Shown piece after piece: positions 8,212 through 17,497 of a stretch of 64,000 nt of DNA. The translations under genes were made by a program, and so were the position numbers. The notes beneath the pieces were generated by a model that saw nothing but the letters and a program-made list of their open reading frames with translations, did not search any database and had not been told where the DNA came from. Origin of the DNA: Gimesia chilikensis. Lineage in GTDB: Bacteria > Planctomycetota > Planctomycetia > Planctomycetales > Planctomycetaceae. The DNA is taken from NCBI RefSeq assembly GCF_008329715.1, contig NZ_VTSR01000007.1:1-64000 (forward strand), read 5' to 3'. Position 1 is the first letter of the stretch; the number at the start of each line of letters is the position of its first letter.

Positions 8212-9282
8212 ATGGATATGGGTGTGTTGATGACGGGACGTCGAATTTTGGGAAAACGCATCGGAAAAGAAACTGTGAAGTCATCCGCAGAACAGCAACA
8301 GAATGAGGGACGCCCTGCCGCAGCGAAGTCCTCTGTCGCAGCAGGCGCCCGTTCCGCTAATCGCGGGACCGAGACGCTAATGCGCAAAGTGCGACGGGGG
8401 CGGCTCCGGTTGCCGATCACCTTGAGCGTTGTACTGATGATCCTGAATATCGCACTCATGGTGTTCTGGATCATTCTGGCGGCACAAATCTACTGGTGGA
8501 CGGCACTGGCGATCGGTACGGTCGTCTTCGTTTTGATTCTGGTGGGGCTCTCACTGTACCTCGTGCTGACGATTAAGGAAGTCCGCCTGAATCAGCGGCA
8601 GTCTGATTTCATCGACAGTGTGACGCACGAACTGAAAACGCCGATTGCTTCGCTGAGACTCTACCTGGAAACGCTGCAGATTCGTCAGCTTTCCGATGAG
8701 CAGCGAGGCGAATTTTACACCACGATGAAGACCGAACTGGAGCGGCTGGATCATCTGATTTCGCAGCTCCTGGAGGTGAAACGCCTGGATGCACTGGGGA
8801 TGCAGTCCGATCCGGAAGACATTCTGCTGGAACCTTTGATTCGTCACTGTGCCAAGCTGGAATGTAATCGTCGTCAACTGGATATCGACCAGGTCTGCGA
8901 GTTTGATATCGAGGCAGCTACGGTCCATACACGCAGAATTCTGCTGGAAATGATCTTTCGCAATGTGATCGACAATGCCATCAAGTATGGCGGTGAAGTG
9001 CCGAAGATTCAGATTCAAGTTCGCGTGAGCAGTGGCGGCCGGGTGATTTCCCGCGTGATGGATAACGGCGAAGGCGTCGATCCGGAAATCCGCAAAGAGA
9101 TCTTTAAAATCTTCTATCGAGGCGAAAGTGAGTTGGAGCGGCGCAAGACGGGAACGGGACTGGGTCTGTATATCGTACGGACGCTGGTGCATCTGCTGGG
9201 GGGCAAAGTCACCGTGCACGATCGACTGGACCAGCCCGGGAGCGTATTTGCCATCGATTTGCCAGGGAAAGTGGAAGAATGA
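8212..9282 (+). CDS. Intramembrane-sensing histidine kinase
   Basis: A 356-aa HisKA/HATPase sensor kinase. After a basic, poorly conserved-looking N-terminal tail (1-65), two transmembrane segments lie at about 67-92 and 95-122 with almost no extracytoplasmic loop, the layout of intramembrane-sensing kinases. The H-box SVTHELKTPIASL gives the phosphoacceptor at about H139; the N-box NVIDNAIKYGGE, G1 DNGEGVD and G2 GTGLGLYIV follow in order. There is no HAMP or PAS domain. Its stop overlaps the start of the response regulator gene (ATGA), so they are translationally coupled partners. The start at 8212 is uncertain; an ATG at 8230 is equally possible. A role in sensing membrane state is inferred from the architecture and the desaturase gene downstream. 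Confidence 0.88.
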   Translation: MDMGVLMTGRRILGKRIGKETVKSSAEQQQNEGRPAAAKSSVAAGARSANRGTETLMRKVRRGRLRLPITLSVVLMILNIALMVFWIILAAQIYWWTALAIGTVVFVLILVGLSLYLVLTIKEVRLNQRQSDFIDSVTHELKTPIASLRLYLETLQIRQLSDEQRGEFYTTMKTELERLDHLISQLLEVKRLDALGMQSDPEDILLEPLIRHCAKLECNRRQLDIDQVCEFDIEAATVHTRRILLEMIFRNVIDNAIKYGGEVPKIQIQVRVSSGGRVISRVMDNGEGVDPEIRKEIFKIFYRGESELERRKTGTGLGLYIVRTLVHLLGGKVTVHDRLDQPGSVFAIDLPGKVEE

Positions 9283-10013
9283 AGTTACTTGTTGTTGAAG
9301 ACGAAAAAGCACTCGCCCAGGGTTTGAAGTTCAATTTCGAACAGGAAGGTTATTCGGTATTTACCGCAGAAGATGGTCCGACCGCGATCCGTCATTTCGA
9401 AGAATGCTATGAGTCTGATGGAGAGAGTATTGATCTGGTCGTACTGGACCTGATGCTGCCGGGAATGAGCGGTTATGAGATTGCCAAGGAGATCCGCCGG
9501 ATCGACGAAGTCGTGCCGATCCTGGTTCTCAGTGCCCGCGAGCTGAGTGAAGACAAGGCCTACGCCTTCGATTGCGGGACCGATCAGTATATGACAAAGC
9601 CGTTCGCCCTGCCCGAACTGCTGAGCCGGGTTAAGAACCTGCTCAAGCGGAAAAGCCTGGTCCACAAAGCACCGGTTTCTACGCGGAAGATGCCGAAGGA
9701 GTACCAGTTTGGAAACGTGACTGTGGACTTCGAAGCATTTGAAATCGAAGTTGATGGTGAGCGAAAAAGTCTGACCAACCTGGAGTTGCGCCTGCTGCAG
9801 TATTTCATCGAGCACGAGGGCATGGTACTGACGCGGGCCCAGATTCTGGATGACGTCTGGGGTGAGCAATCTGCCTTTGTGACCACCCGCACGATCGATA
9901 ATTTCGTGCTGCGGCTGAGAAAACTGGTCGAGAGTAATCCTGCCGAACCGGTGCACATTGTTTCCGTACGCGGGGCCGGATATCGCTTCATGCCGGAAGA
10001 AATGTCGGAGTGA
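9279..10013 (+). CDS. OmpR/PhoB-type response regulator
   Basis: A 244-aa response regulator. The receiver has the acidic pocket (VVEDE), phosphoacceptor D57 in VVLDLMLPGMSG, the switch Ser in VLSAR and K107 in TKPFA. The C-terminal half is a winged helix of the Trans_reg_C type ending in VRGAGYRF. It overlaps the kinase gene by four bases. Regulators of this class bind tandem half-sites spaced about 11 bp; exactly such a repeat lies 72 bases downstream of this gene, before the desaturase. Direct control of that gene is inference. Confidence 0.92.
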   Translation: MKLLVVEDEKALAQGLKFNFEQEGYSVFTAEDGPTAIRHFEECYESDGESIDLVVLDLMLPGMSGYEIAKEIRRIDEVVPILVLSARELSEDKAYAFDCGTDQYMTKPFALPELLSRVKNLLKRKSLVHKAPVSTRKMPKEYQFGNVTVDFEAFEIEVDGERKSLTNLELRLLQYFIEHEGMVLTRAQILDDVWGEQSAFVTTRTIDNFVLRLRKLVESNPAEPVHIVSVRGAGYRFMPEEMSE

Positions 10014-10084
10014 TCGAGTGGACAAGTGTGCGAATTCTTGAGGGTTTTCGGGCTGTAAGCCCTGAAATTGCAGACTTTTTTTCA

Positions 10085-10103
10085 CTTTGACATAACTTTG
10101 ACA
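10085..10103 (+). promoter_or_regulatory. Tandem 11-bp direct repeat, candidate response-regulator box
   Basis: CTTTGACA occurs at 10085-10092 and again at 10096-10103, an exact 8-base direct repeat with an 11-bp period. This is the geometry of PhoB/OmpR-class sites. It lies between the regulator gene and the desaturase, 129 bases upstream of the desaturase ATG. The TTGACA within each copy could also serve as a -35, but I see no good -10 at the right distance. Confidence 0.5.
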
Positions 10104-10231
10104 ATTATATGACCCTTCCCAGACACCTTGTGACGACCTCATTGTTAGAATTCCGCCCAAGTGAGAGATCAGCGGAAGTCTGGTTTCTGCAAATAAACCA
10201 TCAAGACATCTAACGAAACGATGAGGATATC

Positions 10232-11239
10232 ATGGCGAGTGTCATCTTAGAGCAACCTCCTGAGAATCAATCCACGGTTACAGCTCAGCCGAAGAAATCC
10301 AAGAAACGCGAAGAGCGCGAGCAGATTATTTCCAGGTTCCACAAAGAGAACCTGAAATGGAGTAATGTGGACTGGGTCATTCTGTTGTGGATGGCAGGCA
10401 TTCACATCGGTGCTGTCGCCGCGTTTTTCTTCATCTCCTGGCAGGCCGTCGTGACCTGTCTGGTTCTGCACTGGGCCACCGCCAGTATCGGTATCTGCCT
10501 GGGCTACCACCGTTACCTCTCGCATAAATCCATGAAGCTGCGTGCTCCTGCTGAGTTTTTTGTGTTGCTCTGCGGCGTGCTGTCGGGTGAAGGTTCACCG
10601 CTGACCTGGGCTGCGACTCACCGTCTGCATCACCAGAAATCAGACAAGCAAGGCGACCCGCACTCTCCGTTTGAGGGAACCTTCTGGTCTCACCTGCTCT
10701 GGCTGTTCGTCTATCGCAGCAAGGAAGTCAACCAGAAGTTCTTCGAGCACTATGTGCCCGACATGAAAGATCGCAAGATGCTGCAGTTCTTCGAAAAGAC
10801 CTACGGACTCTGGGTGGTTGGTTCCGGCTTCGTCCTGTTCGGCATTGGATACGCAATGGGCGGCATGTACATGGCCTGGTCAATGCTGCTCTGGGGCCTG
10901 TGTGCCCGGATGGCGTTCGTTTACAACTCAACCTGGTTTGTGAACTCCGCGACACACCTGTGGGGTTACCGCAACTATGAAACGACCGATCAGTCCAAGA
11001 ACCTGTGGTGGGTCGCAATCGTCGCTTACGGCGAAGGCTGGCACAACAATCACCACGCTCATCCTTCCGTAGCACCCGCTGGTCACCGCAAATGGGAATT
11101 CGACATTACCTGGTGGTCCATCAAAGCACTGCGGGCCATTGGACAGGCATACGACGTTAACGATCGCATTCCTCAGAAGAATGCCGAACCGGAAATCGAT
11201 CCAGAGCCCGGTAAGAACGGCATCGTAGTCGCGAAGTAA
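10232..11239 (+). CDS. Acyl-CoA delta-9 desaturase
   Basis: A 335-aa membrane fatty-acid desaturase of the stearoyl-CoA (Ole1/DesC) type, which introduces a cis double bond using a di-iron centre. All three histidine boxes are present in order: HRYLSH (about residue 90), HRLHH (about 130) and HNNHH (about 271). The hydrophobic segments lie before the first box and between the second and third. GAGG a few bases upstream of the ATG supports the start. The N-terminal 40 residues are charged and probably cytoplasmic. It lies directly after a two-component operon with a tandem repeat in between, suggesting regulation of membrane unsaturation. A strong terminator follows. Confidence 0.92.
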   Translation: MASVILEQPPENQSTVTAQPKKSKKREEREQIISRFHKENLKWSNVDWVILLWMAGIHIGAVAAFFFISWQAVVTCLVLHWATASIGICLGYHRYLSHKSMKLRAPAEFFVLLCGVLSGEGSPLTWAATHRLHHQKSDKQGDPHSPFEGTFWSHLLWLFVYRSKEVNQKFFEHYVPDMKDRKMLQFFEKTYGLWVVGSGFVLFGIGYAMGGMYMAWSMLLWGLCARMAFVYNSTWFVNSATHLWGYRNYETTDQSKNLWWVAIVAYGEGWHNNHHAHPSVAPAGHRKWEFDITWWSIKALRAIGQAYDVNDRIPQKNAEPEIDPEPGKNGIVVAK

Positions 11240-11266
11240 ACGCGTTGATTGAATAAACAATGTGAA

Positions 11267-11302
11267 AGCCCTGACTGGTGAAAACCGGTCAGGGCTTTTT
11301 TT
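11267..11302 (+). terminator. Intrinsic terminator of the desaturase gene
   Basis: A 13-bp stem (AGCCCTGACTGGT with ACCGGTCAGGGCT, one G-U pair) closed by a GAAA tetraloop and followed by seven T residues. Confidence 0.9.
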
Positions 11303-11328
11303 ATGCATGAACGAGATTAAAGAGTTTG

Positions 11329-12660
11329 TCAGCTTTGTTTAATCTGTTTCAGATATCCCGGCCTTAATACGTTTTCACACCATTGGGCGGCTTTGAGCAG
11401 ATCGTCAAATTTATCGGGATGTCCGGTGATCTGGATTCCCAGAGGGAGGCCGGTCTCACTGACAGCCACGGGAATGGTGATTGTCGGAAAGCCGGTCAGG
11501 CTCCAGGGGGCATTCATACCGGGATTCCCGGTCGTTGACGGGTTGGGGGCAACGCCATAGGTGGCGGGAGAGATCAGGATTTCGGAACGGGCGAAGCAGC
11601 GTCGCATGACCTGACTCAGCATATTCTGATAGTCCAGACTGGCCTGATAACGTTCGGGGGTGACTCTCCTGCCCCATTCGAGGACTTTGCTGATCGCAGG
11701 GCCGTAGTCATCCGGGTTCTGGTCGTAATCCCCGCTCATGTGCTGAAAGATTTCATAACCCATCAGTGCCATATGTTCTTCCAGAATCGCATCGAATTCG
11801 GCTGGCAGCGGACATTCTCGAATCGGTGCACCGGCGGCGTTCAATTCATCTGAAGCCATCGTGAGGGCCTGCTGCATCTCGGGCTCCGCACGGTCTGAGA
11901 AAAATCCGGAAAGCCAGCCGATCCGCGGCGGTTCGTTAACCGGCTCCATTAATAAAGGCAGATACGTCGCCTGATCGGTCATGCAATCCAGCATGATCAC
12001 CAGATCAACCACCGTTTGTGCCATCGGTCCGACATGATCCAGATGGTCGGAGAGCAGGATGACGCCCTGTCGGTCAACCATACCGAAAGTGGGCTTCAAC
12101 CCGGCAATACCGCAAAAAGCGGACGGACGAATAATGGAGCCTCCCGTCTGAGTACCGACTGCCGCCAGACACATGCCTGCAGCGACAGCGGCGGCAGAAC
12201 CGCTTGAGGAGCCTCCTGGCGTGTGTTCCTGGTTCCAGGGATTGCGTGTGGGAGGTGGGTCAAAGCAGGCCAGCTGAGTCGTCTCCGTTTTTCCAGGAAA
12301 AATCGCTCCTTCCAGACGCAGGTTGGCGACGACCATCGCGTCCTGGGAGGCGGGTGTCTCGTCGCGCGATTCCAGCCCGGCCCGGGTGGGCATGCCTTTG
12401 ACGTCGATGATGTCCTTGATGCCGACGGGGATGCCATGCAGCGGACCCCGCCAGATGCCACGTTGAATTTCCGCGTCCAGTTCATCGGCCTGTTGAAAAG
12501 CGGACTCGCGATCAAGATAAGCCCAGGCGTGGATGACATCTTCTTCCGCATCGATTTTGCGGAAGCATTGTTCCAGAAGTTCGCGGCACGAGAGCGTACC
12601 CGCCTTGAGGGCGTGTTGTGTGTCTGCGATGGTTTGAGGTGGTGTCTGGAACAGATTCAT
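11329..12660 (-). CDS. Amidase signature family protein
   Basis: A 443-aa amidase-signature hydrolase. The Ser-cisSer-Lys triad is visible: Lys in GIKDIIDVKG (about residue 77), the cis-Ser in GGSSSGSAAAV and the nucleophilic Ser in TQTGGSIIRPS. The length fits stand-alone amidases. GatA-type function in Gln-tRNA synthesis is conceivable, but no gatB or gatC is nearby and the C-terminal half looks more like catabolic amidases (AtzF/allophanate-hydrolase-like). Substrate unknown. Monocistronic, divergent from the ffs-dnaX block. Confidence 0.85.
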   Translation of the reverse strand: MNLFQTPPQTIADTQHALKAGTLSCRELLEQCFRKIDAEEDVIHAWAYLDRESAFQQADELDAEIQRGIWRGPLHGIPVGIKDIIDVKGMPTRAGLESRDETPASQDAMVVANLRLEGAIFPGKTETTQLACFDPPPTRNPWNQEHTPGGSSSGSAAAVAAGMCLAAVGTQTGGSIIRPSAFCGIAGLKPTFGMVDRQGVILLSDHLDHVGPMAQTVVDLVIMLDCMTDQATYLPLLMEPVNEPPRIGWLSGFFSDRAEPEMQQALTMASDELNAAGAPIRECPLPAEFDAILEEHMALMGYEIFQHMSGDYDQNPDDYGPAISKVLEWGRRVTPERYQASLDYQNMLSQVMRRCFARSEILISPATYGVAPNPSTTGNPGMNAPWSLTGFPTITIPVAVSETGLPLGIQITGHPDKFDDLLKAAQWCENVLRPGYLKQIKQS

Positions 12661-12745
12661 AATCGGTTTCTGATATATGGGTGCGGATTATCACAGGTTT
12701 TTTTGATTTTCGATGATTCCGCGTCGGAAATCAAATGGCAGTGGG

Positions 12746-12773
12746 TTGACGATTGGAAAATTAGCTCCATAAT
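12746..12773 (+). promoter_or_regulatory. Promoter of the SRP RNA gene
   Basis: TTGACG (12746-12751), 16-base spacer, CATAAT (12768-12773). Predicted transcription start is about 12780, shortly before the RNA's base-paired 5' end at 12805. Confidence 0.6.
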
Positions 12774-12804
12774 GCATGGTTCACGCGTTGATACGCTATC
12801 AATT

Positions 12805-12922
12805 CAGGGGCGGAATGCTGTCCCCGAGTATGGTGGGGTAGTCGTTGACCGGGTCAGATCTTAACCGAAGCAGCCCACAGCGGTTTATTCCAGGTGTACG
12901 AGGGGGCAGTATTTCGCCCCTG
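12805..12922 (+). ncRNA. ffs: Bacterial signal recognition particle RNA (4.5S-type)
   Basis: This 118-nt segment folds into the long rod typical of small bacterial SRP RNA. The 5' strand 12805-12825 pairs with 12902-12922 in an uninterrupted 21-bp helix (some G-U). Further paired blocks step inward to the domain IV core at 12851-12876, which carries the universal GGTCAG on one side and GAAGCAGCC on the other, the Ffh-binding symmetric and asymmetric loops. The apical loop is unusual: instead of a GGAA tetraloop, the C-G closed loop reads TTAACC. The position immediately upstream of dnaX matches the common scr/ffs-dnaX-ybaB-recR synteny. A short T4 run follows the helix. The RNA guides co-translational membrane targeting together with Ffh. 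Confidence 0.88.
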
Positions 12923-13081
12923 TTTTCATTTCCCGTGTCGATTCGCGATACAGATCTCAATCAGGGCTACTCTCTCACTGGATAAACAGCTCGGAGTCTC
13001 CTATTGTAGATGTTTGAGCAGTCAGACGATTGCCGTTTGCCAAACAATGCCTCTATTTGATTTCGATTCCTGAAGTTACGC

Positions 13082-14869
13082 ATGTCCAAACAATCGCTAC
13101 AGTACACCGTGCTGGCCCGTCGTTTTCGCCCGCAAAACTTCTCGGAAGTGGTGGGACAGGAAATGGTTGCCCGGGCGCTGCAGAACGCCATCCGGGGAGA
13201 CCGGGTCGCACACGCCTACCTGTTTACCGGTGCCCGCGGAGTCGGTAAAACGTCGATGGCCCGAATTTTAGCCAAGGCGTTGAACTGTCCCAACACGCAG
13301 GATGGAATCCCCTGCGGCGAATGCGAAATCTGTCAGAACATATCGACAGGCAGCGATGTCGACGTACTGGAAATCGACGGTGCCTCGAACCGCGGGATCG
13401 ATGATATCCGCTCTCTGCGGGCCAATGTGAATGTGCGTTCGATGCGATCCAAATACAAGATCTACATCATCGACGAAGTGCACATGCTGACCAAAGAGGC
13501 CTTCAACGCCCTGCTGAAAACACTGGAAGAGCCGCCTCCGAACGTTAAATTCATCTTCTGTACGACCGAGCCTAACAAGTTACCCGATACAATTCTGTCC
13601 CGTTGTCAACGGTTCGATTTCGGGTATATCGAAGAGACGAGTATCTGTGAGCGTCTCAGGCAGATCGCGGAAGCTGAAGGAGTCACAGTTGCCGATGATG
13701 CCATCCAGCTGGTTGCCCGGCGGGCCGGCGGCTCAATGCGGGACAGCCAGTCCATTTTTGACCAGCTGCTTTCGTTTGGTGAAGATAAACTGACGGCAGA
13801 AGGCGTGCATCGTATCCTGGGAACTGCCAGTGATGAGCGTTTGATTGAACTGCTGGATGCGTTGATGCAGCAAAAGCGGGATGTGGCGCTCTCACTGTTT
13901 GATGCAGCCCTGACATCCGGCGTGCAACTGAATGAACTGGTTGATCAGCTCCTGAATTACCTGCGCGATCTGTCGGTCGTGGCGAGTGGCGCCAATGATG
14001 TTACGCTGCTGGCCATCTCGGAAAATAACCGGGAGAGCCTGCAACGCCAAGCGGAAGTCTGGGGGATTCACACCTGCCTGGCCGCGTTTCAGGTATTGAA
14101 TGAAGCGCGGAATAAAATGTTCCGCGCCAGCCATGGTCGTGCCCTGGTCGAACTGGCGTTGATCCGGATGTCCCTGCTGGAAGACCTCGACCAGTTGTGT
14201 GCGTTTGTGAAATCAGGCGGGGCAGTACCAGCGATGGCAGCCGCTCCCCGTCCCGCAGTCTCTGCAGCCCCGGTTTCAGCTCCTGCCCCCCCTCCCCGGG
14301 AAGCCCCTTCCCGTCCGGAACCGGCTCCTCAACCGACTGTCGATCAAAAAAAAATTGAAAAAAAAAATGAAAATCAATCGGTTGTAGCGTCAGATTCAAT
14401 TGAAAGCCCACCTCCTGCCCGGGATTTGATTCCGCTCCGGGCTGGGATGGAAAGTTTGCTGTTGTCGCAACTTATTGAAAATACAGGGGATCTGTTGAAA
14501 GACTCCCTCAAGGGAGTGGCGTCAATAGCAATTTCTGGGCCGAAACAGCTGGATTTACAATTCTCTAAGAGCTATAATTTTGCCAAACAATACTGCGAAC
14601 GACCTGAAATGATGGTCAAACTCGAAGCAGCGTTGGAGAAACTGACAGGAGAGCGGGCCAAGGTCCGCCTGATTGTTCAGGAGCCAGCAGAAGCGGAAGA
14701 GGCCGCAGACGAAAATAACTCACTGGCACAAAAAAAACGGGTGGAAAAACGAGATCTGGCACCTGCTGGAGATGAATTTCTGCAAGAGGCTCTGACTGTA
14801 TTTAATGCTCAGAGCGTGCGAGTGGATGTCTTAAAAGTCAAAACGGAAGAGAAAAAAGAGGAATCATAG
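13082..14869 (+). CDS. dnaX: DNA polymerase III subunit tau (and probable gamma)
   Basis: The clamp-loader ATPase subunit of the replicative polymerase, 595 aa. Walker [10 protein letters not shown] is at 50-58, the four zinc-binding cysteines at about 69, 78, 81 and 84, Walker B DEVH at 131-134, sensor-1 TTEPNK near 161 and the SRC arginine-finger motif near 173. A Pro/Ala-rich linker (about 380-420) separates the clamp-loader core from the tau-specific C-terminus. Just after the linker the gene has an A9 run (14346-14354) and an A10 run (14358-14367). One extra A in either run, or a -1 ribosomal shift, meets TGA at once (14356 or 14368), giving a 425- or 429-aa product, close to the length of E. 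coli gamma. It lies between ffs and ybaB-recR as in many bacteria. Confidence 0.96.
   Translation: MSKQSLQYTVLARRFRPQNFSEVVGQEMVARALQNAIRGDRVAHAYLFTGARGVGKTSMARILAKALNCPNTQDGIPCGECEICQNISTGSDVDVLEIDGASNRGIDDIRSLRANVNVRSMRSKYKIYIIDEVHMLTKEAFNALLKTLEEPPPNVKFIFCTTEPNKLPDTILSRCQRFDFGYIEETSICERLRQIAEAEGVTVADDAIQLVARRAGGSMRDSQSIFDQLLSFGEDKLTAEGVHRILGTASDERLIELLDALMQQKRDVALSLFDAALTSGVQLNELVDQLLNYLRDLSVVASGANDVTLLAISENNRESLQRQAEVWGIHTCLAAFQVLNEARNKMFRASHGRALVELALIRMSLLEDLDQLCAFVKSGGAVPAMAAAPRPAVSAAPVSAPAPPPREAPSRPEPAPQPTVDQKKIEKKNENQSVVASDSIESPPPARDLIPLRAGMESLLLSQLIENTGDLLKDSLKGVASIAISGPKQLDLQFSKSYNFAKQYCERPEMMVKLEAALEKLTGERAKVRLIVQEPAEAEEAADENNSLAQKKRVEKRDLAPAGDEFLQEALTVFNAQSVRVDVLKVKTEEKKEES
14346..14370 (+). 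promoter_or_regulatory. Tandem A-tract slippage site in dnaX
   Basis: A9 (14346-14354) and A10 (14358-14367) are separated by TTG and each is followed immediately by a TGA in the -1 frame (14356-14358; 14368-14370). Thermus dnaX uses an A9 tract for transcriptional slippage to make gamma. No convincing downstream stem-loop is visible, so transcriptional slippage is likelier than ribosomal frameshifting. Confidence 0.7.
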
Positions 14870-14871
14870 CC

Positions 14872-15225
14872 ATGTTCAAAGGACTGGGAAATCTGGCCGG
14901 CATGATGAAGCAGTTTTCGGAAATGCAGGGACGGATGCAGGAAATGCAGGACAAACTGGCCAAGCTGAAGTTCGAAGGCGCCGCAGGTGGCGGCATGGTG
15001 ACTGTAGAAGCCAACGGCCAGCAGAAAATTCTGGGTGTCACCATCGATCCGACACTGATGGAGAGCGGTGACAAGGAAATGCTGGAAGATCTGGTTACCG
15101 CAGCAACCAATACCGCTCTCGATAAAGCCCGCGAAGGCGCAGCGGAAGAAATGGCTCAAATCACAGGAGGGCTGAATATCCCCGGTCTCGATGAGGCATT
15201 GTCCAAATTCAATCCCAATTCGTAG
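14872..15225 (+). CDS. ybaB: YbaB/EbfC nucleoid-associated protein
   Basis: A 117-aa DNA-binding protein of the YbaB/EbfC family, which forms dimers and coats DNA. The N-terminal MFKGLGNLAGMMKQFSEMQ with Met/Gln-rich helix, the central GGGMVTVEANGQQ and the C-terminal helical half match the family. It begins two bases after the dnaX stop, preceded by AGAGGA, so it is co-transcribed with dnaX, as in most bacteria. Confidence 0.93.
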   Translation: MFKGLGNLAGMMKQFSEMQGRMQEMQDKLAKLKFEGAAGGGMVTVEANGQQKILGVTIDPTLMESGDKEMLEDLVTAATNTALDKAREGAAEEMAQITGGLNIPGLDEALSKFNPNS

Positions 15226-15308
15226 GCTGAGGTTCCCCTCCCCCTGATTTCCAGCCAGGTACCGCTGGGTTTCGTTCGTCGATTTCTCATTATAAAGAGT
15301 TCACTTTT

Positions 15309-15935
15309 ATGTCGTTTCGTGGAAGAGAGAATCAGTCTCATCCTTACGGTTCCAGCGTGGGGCAATTGATTGACCAGTTTGCAACGCTGCCCGGAATCGG
15401 TCGCAAGTCGGCGGAACGTCTGGCGCATTATGTCCTCTCGATTCCCGAAGCCGAAGCGCGTCAACTGGCGGATGCCATCATTGCCGTAAAACAGGCGATT
15501 CATCCCTGCAAGATCTGCTTTAACCTGACCGAACAGGAAGTCTGCAGCATCTGTGCTGATCCACGACGGGATAAAAAACTGGTCTGTGTTGTCGAACAGC
15601 CCCGGGATGTGGTTTCTCTGGAAGCCACCAGTTCATTCCAGGGCGTGTATCATGTGCTACAGGGACGAATTTCTCCTCTGGAAGGAGTCGGCCCCGATGA
15701 TCTGACGATCAATGCCCTGGTGCGCCGGGTGAAGCAGGATGGCGTACAGGAAATTATTATGGCTACCAACCCAACCCTGGAAGGGGACGGGACTGCTCTC
15801 TACATTTCAAATCTGCTCGAACACGAAAATGTAGAGATTACCAGGCTGGCACGCGGAATTGCTTCCGGCAGCGTCCTGGAATTTGCGAATAAAGAGATGT
15901 TGGCGGATGCCTTGCAGGGACGACAAAGGTTCTAG
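15309..15935 (+). CDS. recR: Recombination protein RecR
   Basis: Recombination mediator that acts with RecO to load RecA at gaps. The 208-aa length is typical. The helix-hairpin-helix region ([15 protein letters not shown]) is at 30-45, a Cys4 zinc finger (CKIC and CSIC) lies around 62-80, and the Toprim domain starts at [11 protein letters not shown]. The C-terminal Walker-B-like loop with [10 protein letters not shown] is intact. Third gene of the dnaX-ybaB-recR block. Confidence 0.96.
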   Translation: MSFRGRENQSHPYGSSVGQLIDQFATLPGIGRKSAERLAHYVLSIPEAEARQLADAIIAVKQAIHPCKICFNLTEQEVCSICADPRRDKKLVCVVEQPRDVVSLEATSSFQGVYHVLQGRISPLEGVGPDDLTINALVRRVKQDGVQEIIMATNPTLEGDGTALYISNLLEHENVEITRLARGIASGSVLEFANKEMLADALQGRQRF

Positions 15936-15994
15936 GTTTTCATTTTCATTTGTTTTCTTTTAACAACCATGATGAGTTTGAATTCGGATAATAT

Positions 15995-17485
15995 ATGCAT
16001 CTGAATATTTCACAACAAATGAAACTGGGCCAGCAGATGAAGCTGGCTCCCCGGATGATCCAGTCTATGGAGATTCTGCAGCTCCCGTTACAGGCGCTGG
16101 AGGAACGCATTGACCAGGAGCTGGCAGAGAATGTCTGCCTGGAGCGGGTCAGTGATACAGAGGGGACGACGGACACCGAAACAGAACTGATGCGGAGTCA
16201 GGCTGACGATGATGCCAACAGTTACAAGCTCGACGAAAAAGAGATGGTCGCCGGCAACGAAACCAACAACGAGTCCGATTTCGAACGACTGCTCGAGATG
16301 GCAGAACAGTGGCCGGAAGATAATGTGACTTCCGCGACCAAGCCTTCGTCGAACCGGATCAGCGAAGACATCGAACGCAACAACGATGCGGTCGCCAATA
16401 TTTCAGAACGTCAGCAGACCATCAATGAATACCTGCTGGAACAGTTTCATTACTTCTCCTGCTCTCACGAGATCAAGGAATTCGGCGAATATCTGATTCA
16501 GAACCTCGACCATAATGGTCGGCTGCAGAGTTCCCTGCCCGAGATCGTGCAGGTCTATGGAAAACCAATTTCGCAGGAAGAAGCCGAAACCGCCCTGCAC
16601 CTCATTCAGAAATGTGATCCTCCCGGCGTGGGGGCGCGGGATTTGAAAGAGTGTCTGCTCCTGCAACTCAAACCGGACGCGCCCTATCGCGACGTGCTGG
16701 TCACCCTGATCACGTCACACCTGGAAGATCTGGGGCAGAATCGATTGCCCGTCATCCAGCGAAAGACCGGCTATTCGATCGATACCATCAAAAATGCGAT
16801 GTCCTATCTGCGTTACCTGGATCCATTTCCTGGACGTGGATTTGAGTCGGAACCGGTCTTGAAAGTGACGCCGGATGTCTTTGTCAAAAAAGACGAAAAC
16901 GGCAAGTATGTGGTCGAACTTGAGAATGAGTACACACCACCACTGCGGATCAGCCGGCATTACGCGCAACTGCTCCGCAATAAAAATGACGATCAGACCA
17001 AAGACTACATTAAGAAGAAGATCGACGCTGCCAAATGGTTGATTGAAGCCATCGAGCAACGGCACAGCACTTTGAAACGCGTAGCGCAGGCGATTGTCGA
17101 CTTCCAGACCGACTTCCTCGATAACGGTCCGGAATACATCGTCCCCCTCAAAATGCAGCAGATCGCAGATGTGGTTGGCGTGCACGTTACGACGGTCTCG
17201 CGTGCCGTCGATGATAAATGGATCCAGACCCCGCGTGGCCTGTATCCTCTCAAGCGTTTCTTTGGCGGCGGTACCAAGACCTCTGACGGGGAAGACGTGG
17301 CCTGGGGCATTATCCGTCTCAAGATGAAAGAGATCATCGATGGGGAAGATAAAAGCAAACCGCTCAGTGATGACGCACTGGTCGATGCCCTGGCGAAGGA
17401 AGGTTACAACCTCGCCCGACGAACCGTAACCAAATATCGCAAAGCGATGAATATCCCCTCATCCCGACAACGGCGTGAGTATTAA
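15995..17485 (+). CDS. rpoN: RNA polymerase sigma-54 factor
   Basis: Alternative sigma factor that recognises -24/-12 promoters and needs AAA+ activators. The 496-aa protein has the Gln/Leu-rich region I at its N-terminus ([17 protein letters not shown]), an acidic region II (about 45-110), the core-binding domain, a helix-turn-helix near [12 protein letters not shown], and the RpoN box [15 protein letters not shown] near the C-terminus. It follows recR by 59 bases on the same strand, so it may share the dnaX-recR transcript. I did not find a convincing -24/-12 promoter in this window. No enhancer-binding activator is encoded here. Confidence 0.96.
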   Translation: MHLNISQQMKLGQQMKLAPRMIQSMEILQLPLQALEERIDQELAENVCLERVSDTEGTTDTETELMRSQADDDANSYKLDEKEMVAGNETNNESDFERLLEMAEQWPEDNVTSATKPSSNRISEDIERNNDAVANISERQQTINEYLLEQFHYFSCSHEIKEFGEYLIQNLDHNGRLQSSLPEIVQVYGKPISQEEAETALHLIQKCDPPGVGARDLKECLLLQLKPDAPYRDVLVTLITSHLEDLGQNRLPVIQRKTGYSIDTIKNAMSYLRYLDPFPGRGFESEPVLKVTPDVFVKKDENGKYVVELENEYTPPLRISRHYAQLLRNKNDDQTKDYIKKKIDAAKWLIEAIEQRHSTLKRVAQAIVDFQTDFLDNGPEYIVPLKMQQIADVVGVHVTTVSRAVDDKWIQTPRGLYPLKRFFGGGTKTSDGEDVAWGIIRLKMKEIIDGEDKSKPLSDDALVDALAKEGYNLARRTVTKYRKAMNIPSSRQRREY

Positions 17486-17497
17486 GCGGTCGCCACT

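Noticed and set aside
12223-12864. A 213-codon plus-strand frame overlapping the amidase gene
   Set aside because: It is antisense to the amidase and runs into the SRP RNA gene; no support.
14729-14736. A further A8 run in dnaX
   Set aside because: No stop follows in the -1 frame directly, so slippage here would not make a defined short product.
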